From the NCBI RefSeq assembly GCF_029952445.1, contig NZ_JAQPPK010000022.1, positions 1-64,000 of the forward strand: a DNA stretch of 64,000 bases. The letters are read 5' to 3'. Of this stretch, positions 7,922 to 17,410 are shown one piece after another. The notes under the pieces are model-generated. The model saw only the letters and a list, made by a program, of their open reading frames with translations, had not been told where the DNA came from and made no database searches. Origin of the DNA: Paenarthrobacter nitroguajacolicus. Lineage in GTDB: Bacteria; Actinomycetota; Actinomycetes; Actinomycetales; Micrococcaceae. The translations under genes and the position numbers were made by a program. The first letter of the stretch is position 1. Each line of letters begins with the position of its first letter.

Positions 7922-10174
7922 ATGGAGGGTCCCGAAATCCAGTTCTCCGAAGCCATCATCGACAACGGCCGGTTCGGCAAGCGCGTCATTCGCTTCGAAA
8001 CCGGTCGCCTTGCCAAGCAGGCAGCCGGCGCTTCGATGGTTTACATCGACGAAGACACCGCACTGCTCTCCGCAACCACCGCAGGCAAGCAGCCGCGCGA
8101 AGGTTTCGACTTCTTCCCGCTGACGGTCGACGTCGAAGAGCGCATGTACGCTGCCGGACGCATCCCGGGCTCGTTCTTCCGCCGCGAAGGCCGCCCGTCC
8201 ACGGAAGCCATCCTGGCTTGCCGCCTCATGGACCGTCCGCTGCGCCCCGCTTTCGTCAAGGGCCTGCGCAACGAAGTCCAGATCGTGGTTACCGTCCTCG
8301 CGATCAACCCCGATGAGCTCTACGACGTCGTCGCCATCAACGCGTCCTCGATGTCCACCCAGCTTTCCGGCCTCCCGTTCTCCGGCCCGATCGGCGGCGT
8401 CCGCGTTGCCCTCATCGCCGATGAGCAGGGTTCGCAGTGGGTTGCTTTCCCCAAGCACTCCCAGCTCGAAAACGCTGTCTTCAACATGGTTGTTGCCGGC
8501 CGGGTTGCCGGTGACGACGTTGCCATCATGATGGTCGAAGCCGAAGCCACGGACAACTCCTGGAACCTCATCAAGGAACAGGGCGCAACCGCTCCCACCG
8601 AAGAGGTTGTTTCCCAGGGCCTTGAGGCTGCCAAGCCGTTCATCAAGGCACTCTGCGACGCCCAGGCGGACCTCGCAGCCCGCGCCGCCAAGCCGACTGT
8701 CGAGTTCCCGGTCTTCCTTGACTACCAGGACGACGTGTACGCAGCTGTTGAAGCCGCTGCTGCCGACAAGCTTGCTGCTGTTTTCCAGATCGCCGACAAG
8801 CAGGAGCGCGACAACGCGTCGGACGCGCTCAAGGATGAAGTCCTTGGCTCGCTCGCAGGTGACTTCGAGGGCCGCGAGAAGGAACTGTCCGCAGCATTCC
8901 GCTCGGTCACCAAGCACGTTGTCCGCCAGCGCATCCTCAAGGACCAGGTCCGCATCGACGGCCGTGGCCTGACGGACATCCGCCAGCTGACCGCCGAGGT
9001 AGAGGTTCTGCCCCGCGTTCACGGTTCGGCCATCTTCGAGCGCGGCGAGACCCAGATCATGGGTGTCACCACGCTGAACATGCTCAAGATGGAACAGCAG
9101 ATCGACTCGTTGTCGCCGGTAACGCGCAAGCGCTACATGCACAACTACAACTTCCCGCCGTACTCCACCGGTGAGACCGGCCGCGTTGGTTCCCCCAAGC
9201 GCCGCGAAATCGGCCACGGTGCCCTCGCAGAGCGCGCCTTGGTTCCGGTTCTGCCGAGCCGCGAAGAGTTCCCGTACGCCATCCGCCAGGTATCCGAGGC
9301 ACTCGGTTCCAACGGTTCCACCTCCATGGGCTCGGTCTGTGCATCCACACTCTCCATGCTCAACGCCGGTGTGCCGCTGAAGGCAGCCGTTGCCGGTATC
9401 GCCATGGGCCTGGTTTCCGACCAGGTTGACGGCCAGACCCGTTACGCAGCGCTGACCGACATCCTCGGCGCCGAAGACGCTTTCGGCGACATGGACTTCA
9501 AGGTTGCCGGTACGTCCGAGTTCGTCACGGCCATCCAGCTGGACACCAAGCTCGACGGCATCCCCGCCTCCGTGCTCGCAGCAGCACTGAAGCAGGCCCG
9601 CGAAGCACGCCTCCACATCCTCGAGGTCATCAACGCAGCGATCGACACCCCGGATGAGCTCTCCGAGTTCGCACCGCGCGTCATCGCCGTCAAGATCCCC
9701 GTGGACAAGATCGGTGAGGTCATTGGCCCCAAGGGCAAGATGATCAACCAGATCCAGGAAGACACGGGCGCGGACATCTCCATCGAAGATGACGGCACGG
9801 TCTACATCGGCGCCACCAACGGTCCGTCTGCCGATGCAGCACGCTCCGCCATCAACGCCATCGCCAACCCGCAGGTGCCGGAGATCGGCGAGCGCTACCT
9901 GGGTACGGTCGTCAAGACCACCACCTTCGGTGCCTTCGTTTCCCTCACCCCGGGCAAGGACGGCCTGCTGCACATCTCCGAGCTCCGCAAGCTGGCCAAT
10001 GGCAAGCGCGTGGACAACGTCGAAGATGTCGTCTCCGTCGGCCAGAAGGTCCAGGTCGAGATCACCAAGATCGATGACCGCGGAAAGCTCTCCCTCTCCC
10101 CGGTTGTTGCCGAAGAAGAAGGCGCAGCCGCAGAGGATGCTCCGGCTGAAGCCGCAGAAGCTTCCGCAGAGTAG
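7922..10174 (+). CDS. pnp: Polyribonucleotide nucleotidyltransferase (PNPase)
   Basis: PNPase degrades RNA 3'-to-5' phosphorolytically and can add heteropolymeric tails. The 750-residue protein has two RNase PH-like domains (about residues 15-150 and 340-560) separated by an all-helical linker, then a KH domain with [20 protein letters not shown] (from about residue 600) and an S1 domain with [28 protein letters not shown]. The C-terminal tail is Ala/Glu-rich. GGAGGTGA lies about 8 bases before ATG 7922. Length is typical for actinobacterial PNPase (also called guanosine pentaphosphate synthetase). Confidence 0.98.
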   Translation: MEGPEIQFSEAIIDNGRFGKRVIRFETGRLAKQAAGASMVYIDEDTALLSATTAGKQPREGFDFFPLTVDVEERMYAAGRIPGSFFRREGRPSTEAILACRLMDRPLRPAFVKGLRNEVQIVVTVLAINPDELYDVVAINASSMSTQLSGLPFSGPIGGVRVALIADEQGSQWVAFPKHSQLENAVFNMVVAGRVAGDDVAIMMVEAEATDNSWNLIKEQGATAPTEEVVSQGLEAAKPFIKALCDAQADLAARAAKPTVEFPVFLDYQDDVYAAVEAAAADKLAAVFQIADKQERDNASDALKDEVLGSLAGDFEGREKELSAAFRSVTKHVVRQRILKDQVRIDGRGLTDIRQLTAEVEVLPRVHGSAIFERGETQIMGVTTLNMLKMEQQIDSLSPVTRKRYMHNYNFPPYSTGETGRVGSPKRREIGHGALAERALVPVLPSREEFPYAIRQVSEALGSNGSTSMGSVCASTLSMLNAGVPLKAAVAGIAMGLVSDQVDGQTRYAALTDILGAEDAFGDMDFKVAGTSEFVTAIQLDTKLDGIPASVLAAALKQAREARLHILEVINAAIDTPDELSEFAPRVIAVKIPVDKIGEVIGPKGKMINQIQEDTGADISIEDDGTVYIGATNGPSADAARSAINAIANPQVPEIGERYLGTVVKTTTFGAFVSLTPGKDGLLHISELRKLANGKRVDNVEDVVSVGQKVQVEITKIDDRGKLSLSPVVAEEEGAAAEDAPAEAAEASAE

Positions 10175-10196
10175 TCTGTAAGCAGTACACCCGGCG

Positions 10197-10229
10197 GGGC
10201 CGGTGGGCTTGAAAAAGCTCCACCGGCCC
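10197..10229 (+). terminator. Hairpin between pnp and the M16 protease gene
   Basis: GGGCCGGTGG (10197-10206) pairs with CCACCGGCCC (10220-10229), and the inner GCTT/AAGC bases extend the helix. A weak T-containing tract follows. Confidence 0.65.
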
Positions 10230-10263
10230 TTCCGGCCTTAACTTGAAAACCCGAAAGGCCTTG

Positions 10264-11607
10264 ATGACTGTCGTACCCTTGCCGTTGGAGCAAACTCTTC
10301 CTGGCGGCGAATTGATCCATGGTGCCGAGGGCGGTTCGGTCGTCCGGCGTTCGGTCCTTCCCGGCGGCGTGCGTGTGCTGACCGAGGCGATGCCGGGTCA
10401 GCGTTCGGCCACCATTGGGTTCTGGGTGGCAGTGGGCTCCCGCGACGAAGCAGAAGGCCAGCACGGATCGACACACTTCCTTGAGCACCTGCTGTTCAAG
10501 GGCACCAAGCGCCGGACGGCCCTGGAAATCGCATCAGCCTTCGATGAAGTGGGCGGCGAGTCCAATGCGGCAACGGCAAAGGAAAGCACCTGCTACTTCG
10601 CCCGGGTACTGGACACCGATCTCCCCATGGCCATCGATGTCATCGCGGACATGATCACCGGGGCGGTCCTGGACCCCGCGGAACTTGAGCAGGAACGCGA
10701 CGTCATCCTTGAAGAGATCGCCATGGACAGCGATGACCCCACGGACGTTGCCCACGAGAAGTTCGTGGAAGCCGTGCTGGGCGAGCACCCTTTGGCCCGC
10801 CCCATCGGTGGAACGCCGGACGCCATCAAGGCAGTGGCCCGCGATTCCGTCTGGGCCCATTACCAGCGCTACTACCGTCCCGAAGAGCTGGTCATTACCG
10901 CTGCCGGCGGCCTGGACCACGACGTCGTCTGTGGGCTGGTCCTCGATGCCCTGACCGCTGCCGGCTGGGAGCTTGACCCGGACGCCGCTCCGGTGGACCG
11001 GCGAGGCACCGACAGGGCAGTCATCACAGGAACATCCGGTCTTCACGTGGTCAAGCGTCCCGTGGAGCAGGCGAACATCATCATGGGTTGCCCTACGATC
11101 GTGGCCACGGACGATCGCCGCTTTGTCATGAGCGTGCTCAACGCCGTCCTCGGTGGCGGCATGTCCTCCCGGCTGTTCCAGGAAATCCGCGAGAAGCGCG
11201 GCCTGGTCTACTCCACATACTCCTTCACGGCCGCTTACGCCGATGCCGGCTACTTCGGAATGTACGCCGGCTGCACGCCCTCCAAGGTCCGCCAGGTCCT
11301 GGAACTCCTTGGCGTGGAACTGGACAAGCTGGCCAAGGACGGCATCACGGAGGAGGAGCTCAGGAAGGCCGTGGGACAGCTCAGCGGCGGGATTGTGCTG
11401 GCCCTTGAGGACACTGGCTCACGGATGTCGCGGCTGGGCCGGGCGGAGCTGGTATCCGGAGAATTCCAGGACATTGACGAAACCCTTGCCCGCATTCAGG
11501 CCGTTACGGTGGAGGAAGTCCAGGAACTGGCCCGCGAACTCGCCGAGGCTCCCCGGACCATTACCGTCGTCGGACCGTTTGAGGAATCCGAGACGTTCGG
11601 CCTCTGA
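10264..11607 (+). CDS. M16 family zinc peptidase (processing-peptidase type)
   Basis: A 447-residue single-chain M16B peptidase. The inverted zinc motif HFLEH is at residues 71-75, with the downstream glutamate ligand in the expected region and the family's GGGMSSRLFQEIREKRGLVYS segment in the C-terminal half. Such proteins (mitochondrial processing peptidase-like, YmxG type) sit directly downstream of pnp in many Gram-positive bacteria; substrates are unknown. ATG at 10264 is chosen since GAAAGG lies just upstream; an in-frame TTG at 10243 is less likely. No signal peptide is visible, so it is probably cytoplasmic. Confidence 0.92.
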   Translation: MTVVPLPLEQTLPGGELIHGAEGGSVVRRSVLPGGVRVLTEAMPGQRSATIGFWVAVGSRDEAEGQHGSTHFLEHLLFKGTKRRTALEIASAFDEVGGESNAATAKESTCYFARVLDTDLPMAIDVIADMITGAVLDPAELEQERDVILEEIAMDSDDPTDVAHEKFVEAVLGEHPLARPIGGTPDAIKAVARDSVWAHYQRYYRPEELVITAAGGLDHDVVCGLVLDALTAAGWELDPDAAPVDRRGTDRAVITGTSGLHVVKRPVEQANIIMGCPTIVATDDRRFVMSVLNAVLGGGMSSRLFQEIREKRGLVYSTYSFTAAYADAGYFGMYAGCTPSKVRQVLELLGVELDKLAKDGITEEELRKAVGQLSGGIVLALEDTGSRMSRLGRAELVSGEFQDIDETLARIQAVTVEEVQELARELAEAPRTITVVGPFEESETFGL

Positions 11608-11705
11608 TCCACATCGGGTCCACGCCCGGTTTCTCTGGACGCATCCCCATCAACAGGGCAGCATGATCACATATGGTGACGCTGCCCGTTGACTTTGGAG
11701 ACGTG

Positions 11706-12167
11706 ATGGACCTGCCCGCAACCGGTCATGCCGCGGAAATCCTGCGGGATTTCATCGGGCATTGGAGGGGCATCACCGAAATTGCGTCTTCGCCGTGGGG
11801 TACTGCACGGACCGCCGATGCTGAAGTTGTATTTACCAAGACAGCCGGTGGCCATGCCGTGGTCCAGAGCTATCGGCACCGTGAGCCTGACGGCACGCAT
11901 TTCGAAGGCCACGGCATGTTCACGGTCGACCGTGACCACGGAGACACCCTCTGGTACTACGTGGACAGCATGGGCAAGCCGCCGGCCGCACCGGTCAGGG
12001 GAACCTGGAGTGCAGGCATCCTGACCTTGGACCGGCGCACGGCCGATGGCGTTGCCAGGCACACCTTCCGCGTTGAAGACGGCGTGCTGGTGCACACGGC
12101 CGACCTGCGGCTCGAAGGCCATGCAGGCTTCAGCCCACTGCTGAAGAGCGTCTTCAGGAAAGTTTGA
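11706..12167 (+). CDS. DUF1579-like conserved protein
   Basis: A protein of about 153 residues. It begins with a helical segment (AAEILRDFIGHWRGITEI) and continues as alternating strands with many aromatic, His and Trp residues (HAVVQSYRHREPDGTHFEGHGMF, TLWYYVDSMG). This looks like the lipocalin-like fold of DUF1579 proteins that measure how much of something stays in a sample-type barrel, but no ligand is known. The ATG at 11706 has GGAG five bases upstream; an earlier in-frame ATG at 11673 has none. It appears monocistronic and convergent with moaD. The family assignment is by eye. Confidence 0.6.
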   Translation: MDLPATGHAAEILRDFIGHWRGITEIASSPWGTARTADAEVVFTKTAGGHAVVQSYRHREPDGTHFEGHGMFTVDRDHGDTLWYYVDSMGKPPAAPVRGTWSAGILTLDRRTADGVARHTFRVEDGVLVHTADLRLEGHAGFSPLLKSVFRKV

Positions 12168-12209
12168 CGGCAGCGCCCCCAGTGCGGTTGGGCATCCTTG
12201 CTTCCTGCC

Positions 12210-12476
12210 CTAGCCTCCGGCGAAGGGCGGGAGGACGTCTATGACGTCTTCCGCTCCGAGCGGCGCGGCATGGTCCCGGACTGCCACTTCATTGCGGAGG
12301 AAACTGCTTCGCGCCACTATCCTCGCCAGCGTCGGCGTGCCTTCCGGAGGCACGGGACGCTCGACGGCGAGGGCGGCTTCCAGGAGCTCCTCCAGGCTGG
12401 TGCCTTCCGGGAGGGTGTGGAGTTCTTCTTCGACTCCCGCTGCAGCGCGCGCGGCAGCGAAGTAACGGACCAACAA
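12210..12476 (-). CDS. moaD: Molybdopterin synthase sulfur-carrier subunit
   Basis: An 88-residue ubiquitin-like protein ending in PPFAGG. The terminal Gly-Gly is thiocarboxylated and donates sulfur to the dithiolene of molybdopterin within the MoaD-MoaE synthase. The start is a TTG at 12476, with GGAGG (in the end of moaA) 8 bases upstream; the moaA stop is only 4 bases before it, so the two are translationally coupled. The partner MoaE is encoded at the far end of this island on the opposite strand. Confidence 0.88.
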   Translation of the reverse strand: MLVRYFAAARAAAGVEEELHTLPEGTSLEELLEAALAVERPVPPEGTPTLARIVARSSFLRNEVAVRDHAAPLGAEDVIDVLPPFAGG

Positions 12477-12480
12477 GTTT

Positions 12481-13620
12481 TCAGCCTCCGATTGCGCTCA
12501 TGCTGCGGTCCGGCTGGACGAAGTCCGCTGCGCCGAGACCGGTATGGTCCATGCCGTGGGCCTTGGGTTTGATCCACATGGCGTCCTGCCACCGTCCGGC
12601 GAGCTCGTCATCTGTGGCGCCGTTTCGAAGCAGCCCCAAAAGGTCGAACTCTTCACGGGAGAACAGGCAGCTCATGATCTTGCCTTCGGCGGTGATACGC
12701 GTGCGGCGGCAGTCAGAACAGAATGGCTCCGTGACGGAGGCGATGATGCCGACTGTTCCGAGGACCGGACCTGCCGCTTCACCGGAACCGGCGTCCCGGC
12801 GTCGTACTTCGAAGCGCTCGGCAGGGGCGCCGTCCCGTTCGCGGGGGTCGTGCGAGAGGACGAAGTCGCGGGACAGGAGCTCCCGGATCTCCGCGGCCGT
12901 GATCATGTTGCGGCGCGTCCAGCCGTGATCTGCGTCCAAGGGCATCTGTTCGATGAAGCGAAGTTCGTAGCCGCGGCCCAAAGCCCAAGCCAGAAGGTCG
13001 GGGGACTCGGCGTCGTTGATGCCGCGCATCAGTACGGCGTTGAGCTTGACCGGGCCCAGGCCGGCTGCCCATGCGGCGTCCACGCCGGCGAGGACCTTAT
13101 CAAGGAAGGGTCGGCGCGTGAGTTTGGTGAAGGTTTCCTCATGAAGGGAATCGAGGGAGACGTTGATGCGGGTAAGGCCGGCAGCTTTCAGTGCTGCGGC
13201 CTTCTTGTCCAGCCCCACACCGTTGGTGGTCATGGAGACGGGGAGGTCCGGATGTTCGCTGCGGATGTCGGAGATGATGCCTGTCAGGTCCGCCCGCACC
13301 AGCGGTTCGCCGCCCGTGAGGCGGAGTTCCCGTACACCCAGGGCGGTGACGCCAACACGGACGATCCGGACGATTTCTTCCCGGGTCATGACGGCCTGCT
13401 TGGAAAGCCATTCGAGGCCTTCGGCGGGCATGCAGTACGTACACCGCAGGTTGCATTTGTCGGTGAGGGAAAGCCTCATGTCAGTGGCGCGACGACCGTA
13501 CCGGTCCCACAGTCCGGCCGGCGTGCCGGCGGGACGGGGCGGCGGAGTTGCCGTGCCGCTTTCCGTGCTGCCTCCGGCGCTGCTGGGAGGGGGCACCGGC
13601 ATGCCCAACTGAACACTCAT
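12481..13620 (-). CDS. moaA: GTP 3',8-cyclase (radical SAM, molybdenum cofactor step 1)
   Basis: MoaA with MoaC converts GTP to cyclic pyranopterin monophosphate. The 379-residue protein has the radical SAM cluster motif in DKCNLRCTYCMPAEG, the LTGGEPLVRADL segment, a C-terminal second cluster motif around PFCSDCRRTRITAEGK, and the functionally required C-terminal Gly-Gly (SAIGG). A Pro/Ser/Gly-rich extension of about 33 residues precedes the conserved core. The gene heads the moaA-moaD unit and is divergent from the response-regulator operon. Confidence 0.96.
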   Translation of the reverse strand: MSVQLGMPVPPPSSAGGSTESGTATPPPRPAGTPAGLWDRYGRRATDMRLSLTDKCNLRCTYCMPAEGLEWLSKQAVMTREEIVRIVRVGVTALGVRELRLTGGEPLVRADLTGIISDIRSEHPDLPVSMTTNGVGLDKKAAALKAAGLTRINVSLDSLHEETFTKLTRRPFLDKVLAGVDAAWAAGLGPVKLNAVLMRGINDAESPDLLAWALGRGYELRFIEQMPLDADHGWTRRNMITAAEIRELLSRDFVLSHDPRERDGAPAERFEVRRRDAGSGEAAGPVLGTVGIIASVTEPFCSDCRRTRITAEGKIMSCLFSREEFDLLGLLRNGATDDELAGRWQDAMWIKPKAHGMDHTGLGAADFVQPDRSMSAIGG

Positions 13621-13742
13621 AAATTCAGGCTACGCCACCCGGGCACGATCAGTGATACCAGTTACAGTCACGGAGTTCTTACGGAATCCGTACAGTTCAC
13701 CGCGGGAGGGCCGAATCGCGTGCCGGGCACCGGCGCCAAACC

Positions 13743-13748
13743 TATGCT
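13743..13748 (+). promoter_or_regulatory. -10 hexamer of the two-component/molybdoenzyme operon
   Basis: TATGCT is followed by 6 bases and GTG at 13755, consistent with a leaderless transcript. GGGAG lies between them but is too close to the GTG to act as a ribosome-binding site. Confidence 0.6.
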
Positions 13749-13754
13749 GGGAGC

Positions 13755-14501
13755 GTGACCACAAATACGGCATCGTCAACGGAGCCCGGCAACCGCCGCA
13801 TCCTCCTGGTCGAGGACGAACAGACCATTGCCGATGTCGTCCGCGACTACCTCGTCATGGCAGGTTTCCAGGTGGACACGGCCGGGGACGGATTCACTGC
13901 CCTGACGCTCGCGGCCTCGCGTAAGCCGGACCTCGTGATCCTGGACCGCATGCTGCCGGGACTGGATGGGGTTGAAGTGTGCCGACGGCTCCGCCAATCG
14001 ATGACTGTTCCGGTCATCATGGTCACAGCCCTGGGAACGGAAGATGACCGGATCCTGGGGTTGGAGATGGGGGCCGATGATTACGTCACCAAACCGTTTT
14101 CGCCCCGGGAACTGGTTCTGCGCGTCAAGTCGGTGCTGCGTCGCAGTATCAAGGACTACACCCCGGAACCCCCGGTCCAGTCCGCCGGCCTGGAACTCGA
14201 TCCGGCTTCCAGGACCGTGTCACTGCTGGGGGCGCCGCTGGCATTGACTGCCCGTGAATTCGACCTTCTTGCTTTCCTGATGCGCAGGCCCAACCAAGTG
14301 TTCAGCCGCGAGGAACTGATCAAGGCTGTGTGGGGATGGGACTTCGGAGATCTCTCCACCGTCACTGTCCACGTCCGGCGGCTGCGCGAGAAGATCGAGG
14401 CCAACCCCACCAAGCCCGAACTCATCAAGACAGTGTGGGGTGTCGGCTACCGCTTTGATGTCTCCCAGGATGGCAGCCCGGGGGCCGGCCATGGAGGGTA
14501 G
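13755..14501 (+). CDS. OmpR/PhoB-family response regulator
   Basis: A 248-residue two-component transcription factor. The receiver domain has the acidic pocket LLVEDE, the phosphoacceptor Asp64 in ILDRMLPGLDG, and the Lys in YVTKPFSPREL. The C-terminal winged-helix domain has ALTAREFDLLAFLMRRPNQV and the recognition region STVTVHVRRLREKIE with the terminal hairpin VWGVGYRF. Its reading frame overlaps the sensor kinase gene by 11 bases. Being first in an operon with a molybdoenzyme and cofactor genes, it probably controls their expression; the signal is unknown. Confidence 0.93.
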   Translation: MTTNTASSTEPGNRRILLVEDEQTIADVVRDYLVMAGFQVDTAGDGFTALTLAASRKPDLVILDRMLPGLDGVEVCRRLRQSMTVPVIMVTALGTEDDRILGLEMGADDYVTKPFSPRELVLRVKSVLRRSIKDYTPEPPVQSAGLELDPASRTVSLLGAPLALTAREFDLLAFLMRRPNQVFSREELIKAVWGWDFGDLSTVTVHVRRLREKIEANPTKPELIKTVWGVGYRFDVSQDGSPGAGHGG

Positions 14502-15762
14502 CGAGCTCTGGACCATCCTTGCCTGGGTGCTTTCCTGGGCAGTGCTGATCGGTGCGGCCACCCTGGTGCTCCTGCGGCTGCTTCGCCGGGCCTCGGTACT
14601 GGCCCAGATCTGTTTAGTGGTAGTGGCCACCGTCGCTGTCCTGGTGGCGGGCATGGTCAGCGCCTTCAATGCGATGTTCATCTCCGCGAGGGACCTCGAA
14701 GTGATGTGGTACATCCTTGCGGTGGCTTCCGCCGTGGCCGTGGCGCTGGCCTTGGTGCTCGGCGCTGGAGTGTCCAGGAACGCAGGGCGGCTGGTGGACG
14801 CGGCCCGCAGGATTGGTCGTGGCGAAACGCTGGAGCACTCCGGGACTGAGGGCAAGAGGGCAGCTATTGCCATGACGTCGGAGCTCGCCGAACTGGCACA
14901 GGAACTCGAGGCCAGCAGCCGGAGCCTGGCCGAATCCCGGGACCGCGAGGCGGCCATTGAGACGGCGCGCCGGGAACTGGTGTCCTGGATTTCGCATGAC
15001 CTGCGCACGCCGCTTGCGAGCATGCGTGCCATGACTGAGGCCCTCGAGGACGGCATGGCCGCGGACGTGCAGGGCTACTACCGGAAAATTATCGGGCAGA
15101 CCGAGCAAATGACTGCCATGGTCAACGATCTCCTGGAGCTGTCCAAGATCCAGGCGGGGACGCTGCGCCTGCGCGCCGAAGCGCTGGATCTCTATGACCT
15201 TGTCAGCGACGCCCTTTCCGACCTTGCGCCGCTGGCTGCGAAGCGGGGCATCAGGCTCGACGGCGGCGGCGACCGTGAGTGCATGGCGGTGGCCGACGGA
15301 CCCAGCCTGGCCCGGGCGGTACGGAACATCCTTCTGAACGCCATCATCTACTCCGGACCGGAGACAGACGTCCATGTCAGTGTCGGGCGGGATGACGGAC
15401 ATGCCGTGATCGCTGTCCAGGACCAATGTGGAGGCATCCCGGACGAGGACTTGCCGCATCTCTTCGAAACAGGGTGGCAGAAGGACCCTTCCCGGGGCGC
15501 CCCGCAGGCCCTGCAGGGAACTTACAGCGGTGCCGGGATCGGACTCAGCATGGTGGCAGGCATCGTCAAGGCGCACGGGGGATCCGTGACGGTCAGCAAC
15601 GTCGACGGCGGCTGCCGTTTCGCCCTGAAACTACCGGCGGGACCACTTCCGCCGGCCGGTTCACTTCCGCCGGTTCGGCAGCCGGTTCCCCAGCCCGTCC
15701 TGGTGACGGAGGCAACCCCGGGAACGATTGAAACAGACAACGGCCCTGGAGGCACATCATGA
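14491..15762 (+). CDS. Membrane sensor histidine kinase
   Basis: A 423-residue kinase partner of the preceding regulator. Three hydrophobic segments lie in the first about 95 residues (WTILAWVLSWAVLIGAA, ICLVVVATVAVLVAGMV and WYILAVASAVAVALALVLG) with almost no extracytoplasmic loop, suggesting sensing in or near the membrane. A HAMP-like region follows, then the phosphoacceptor His169 in SWISHDLRTPL, the N box (RNILLNAIIYS), and the G boxes (DQCGGIPDEDL, GAGIGLSM). A Pro-rich tail ends the protein. The ATG at 14491 lies inside the end of the regulator gene; the stop overlaps the next start as ATGA. Confidence 0.92.
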   Translation: MEGSELWTILAWVLSWAVLIGAATLVLLRLLRRASVLAQICLVVVATVAVLVAGMVSAFNAMFISARDLEVMWYILAVASAVAVALALVLGAGVSRNAGRLVDAARRIGRGETLEHSGTEGKRAAIAMTSELAELAQELEASSRSLAESRDREAAIETARRELVSWISHDLRTPLASMRAMTEALEDGMAADVQGYYRKIIGQTEQMTAMVNDLLELSKIQAGTLRLRAEALDLYDLVSDALSDLAPLAAKRGIRLDGGGDRECMAVADGPSLARAVRNILLNAIIYSGPETDVHVSVGRDDGHAVIAVQDQCGGIPDEDLPHLFETGWQKDPSRGAPQALQGTYSGAGIGLSMVAGIVKAHGGSVTVSNVDGGCRFALKLPAGPLPPAGSLPPVRQPVPQPVLVTEATPGTIETDNGPGGTS

Positions 15763-17348
15763 GCACGCCCGTACGCAACCCGACAGAAACAGGGCGTCCT
15801 GCCGGTGGACCGCGATTGTGGGCACCGGCTGCGGGTCTCGCTGCCGGGGCGGCGGGAATCGCGGCGGGGGAGCTCACCGCAGGGTTCTTCAGCCCGCTGG
15901 TTTCGCCGGTGACTGCCCTCGGTGGCGCCGTGATCGATGCCGTACCGCCTGGAGTGAAGGACCTTGCCGTGCAACTCTTCGGCACGGCGGACAAAATCGT
16001 CCTGGTGGCATCCATCGTTGTGGTCGCCGGGTTCCTGGCCGCCCTCGCCGGCATCCTTGAACGCCGGCGGACCGGGTTTGGGCTGGCACTGGCTGGACTT
16101 GCGGGCGTGGCGGGACTGACCGCCGTCGTAACCCGCGCCCAAGCCAGTCCGCAGGCGGCCTTGGCGCCGATCGTCGCAGCCGTAGCCACCATGCTGCTCT
16201 TGAGGATGCTCATCCGGAGGCTCGATACCTGGGTTCCCCGCGGCAGCACAGTGCCAGTGGAGGGTGGAGAGCCTGCACCGCTGGCCCGACGGGGTTTCCT
16301 GAACGCCATGACCGGAACCGCCCTGGCCGCGGTGGTGGGAGGAGCCGTGACCACCATCCTCACCAGGGCTACCGCTGTGGCCAGCGGGTTCCGTAACTCG
16401 CTGACGCTTCCGGCGCCGGCAACGCCGGCGCAAACCGTTCCCGCCGGAGCATCCCTGTCCGTAGCGGGTATCAGTGCCTTGGTGACCCCGAACGCCGAGT
16501 TCTACAGGATCGACACCGCCCTGACGGTTCCGGCCATCGACCCACCGGCGTGGAAGCTGAAAGTCACCGGAATGGTCGAACACGAAATCGAACTGGACTT
16601 TGCCGAACTGCTGGCCAAGCCCATGACGGAACGTCATATCACCATCGCCTGCGTGTCCAACAACGTCGGTGGCGACCTCATCGGCAACGCCCTGTGGCTG
16701 GGATGGCCGGTGCGCGAACTTCTTGCGATGGCAGGCCCAAAGGCCGGTGCGGACATGGTGCTGTCCACCAGCAACGACGGCTGGACGGCGGGCACGCCCC
16801 TGGAAGCGCTCACGGACGACCGTGACGCGCTGCTGGTTGTCGGCATGAACGGAGAGCCGCTGCCTTTGGAGCATGGATTCCCCGTCCGGATGATAGTGCC
16901 AGGGCTCTACGGCTTCGTCTCTGCCACTAAATGGTTGACCGAGCTGAAGGTCACCCGCTTCGCGGATGACACCGGGTACTGGACGCCCCGGGGCTGGAGC
17001 GACCACGGCCCCATCAAGACGCAGTCCCGCATAGACGTGCCACGCAGTGGACGCAGTGTCCAAGCCGGAAAGGTCCAGTTCGGCGGGGTTGCCTGGGCGC
17101 AGCACCGGGGGATTGACCGCGTCGAGCTGCGGGTCAACCGCGGTGCGTGGCAGAGGGCCCAGCTTGCAAGCGCCATTTCCACCGACACGTGGTACCAGTG
17201 GCAGCTCGGCATCGACCTCACCCCTGGTGATTACGAAGTGCAGGTCCGGGCCACCGACGCAACCGGCCAGCCGCAAACCGAAGACAAAGCTCCGGTAGCT
17301 CCGGACGGCGCCACGGGCTATCACACCATCAACGTCAAAGTGCCTTGA
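15759..17348 (+). CDS. Membrane-anchored molybdopterin oxidoreductase, sulfite oxidase family
   Basis: A 529-residue protein with about four hydrophobic helices in its first 200 residues, a hydrophobic segment just after an ARRGFLNAMTG stretch, and then a soluble sulfite-oxidase-type domain. The molybdenum-binding cysteine is Cys298 in ITIACVSNNVGGDLIGN; a C-terminal Ig-like dimerisation domain follows from about residue 430 (HRGIDRVELRVNRGAW). Arg-Arg before the internal hydrophobic segment hints at Tat-like export of the catalytic part, which is an inference. The physiological substrate (sulfite, nitrate or oxidised methionine) cannot be deduced. It overlaps the kinase stop by four bases, so it is almost certainly cotranscribed. 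Confidence 0.9.
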   Translation: MSTPVRNPTETGRPAGGPRLWAPAAGLAAGAAGIAAGELTAGFFSPLVSPVTALGGAVIDAVPPGVKDLAVQLFGTADKIVLVASIVVVAGFLAALAGILERRRTGFGLALAGLAGVAGLTAVVTRAQASPQAALAPIVAAVATMLLLRMLIRRLDTWVPRGSTVPVEGGEPAPLARRGFLNAMTGTALAAVVGGAVTTILTRATAVASGFRNSLTLPAPATPAQTVPAGASLSVAGISALVTPNAEFYRIDTALTVPAIDPPAWKLKVTGMVEHEIELDFAELLAKPMTERHITIACVSNNVGGDLIGNALWLGWPVRELLAMAGPKAGADMVLSTSNDGWTAGTPLEALTDDRDALLVVGMNGEPLPLEHGFPVRMIVPGLYGFVSATKWLTELKVTRFADDTGYWTPRGWSDHGPIKTQSRIDVPRSGRSVQAGKVQFGGVAWAQHRGIDRVELRVNRGAWQRAQLASAISTDTWYQWQLGIDLTPGDYEVQVRATDATGQPQTEDKAPVAPDGATGYHTINVKVP

Positions 17349-17410
17349 GCATCTAGTCTGGGAACGTCCGGATGTTTGCCGGAAGCCAACGTGCCCCCAG
17401 GAGGATGTCC

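Noticed and set aside
7799-9973. 724-codon open frame antisense to pnp
   Set aside because: It is an antisense shadow of a highly conserved coding sequence in high-GC DNA; its translation has no recognisable family and pnp is certain.
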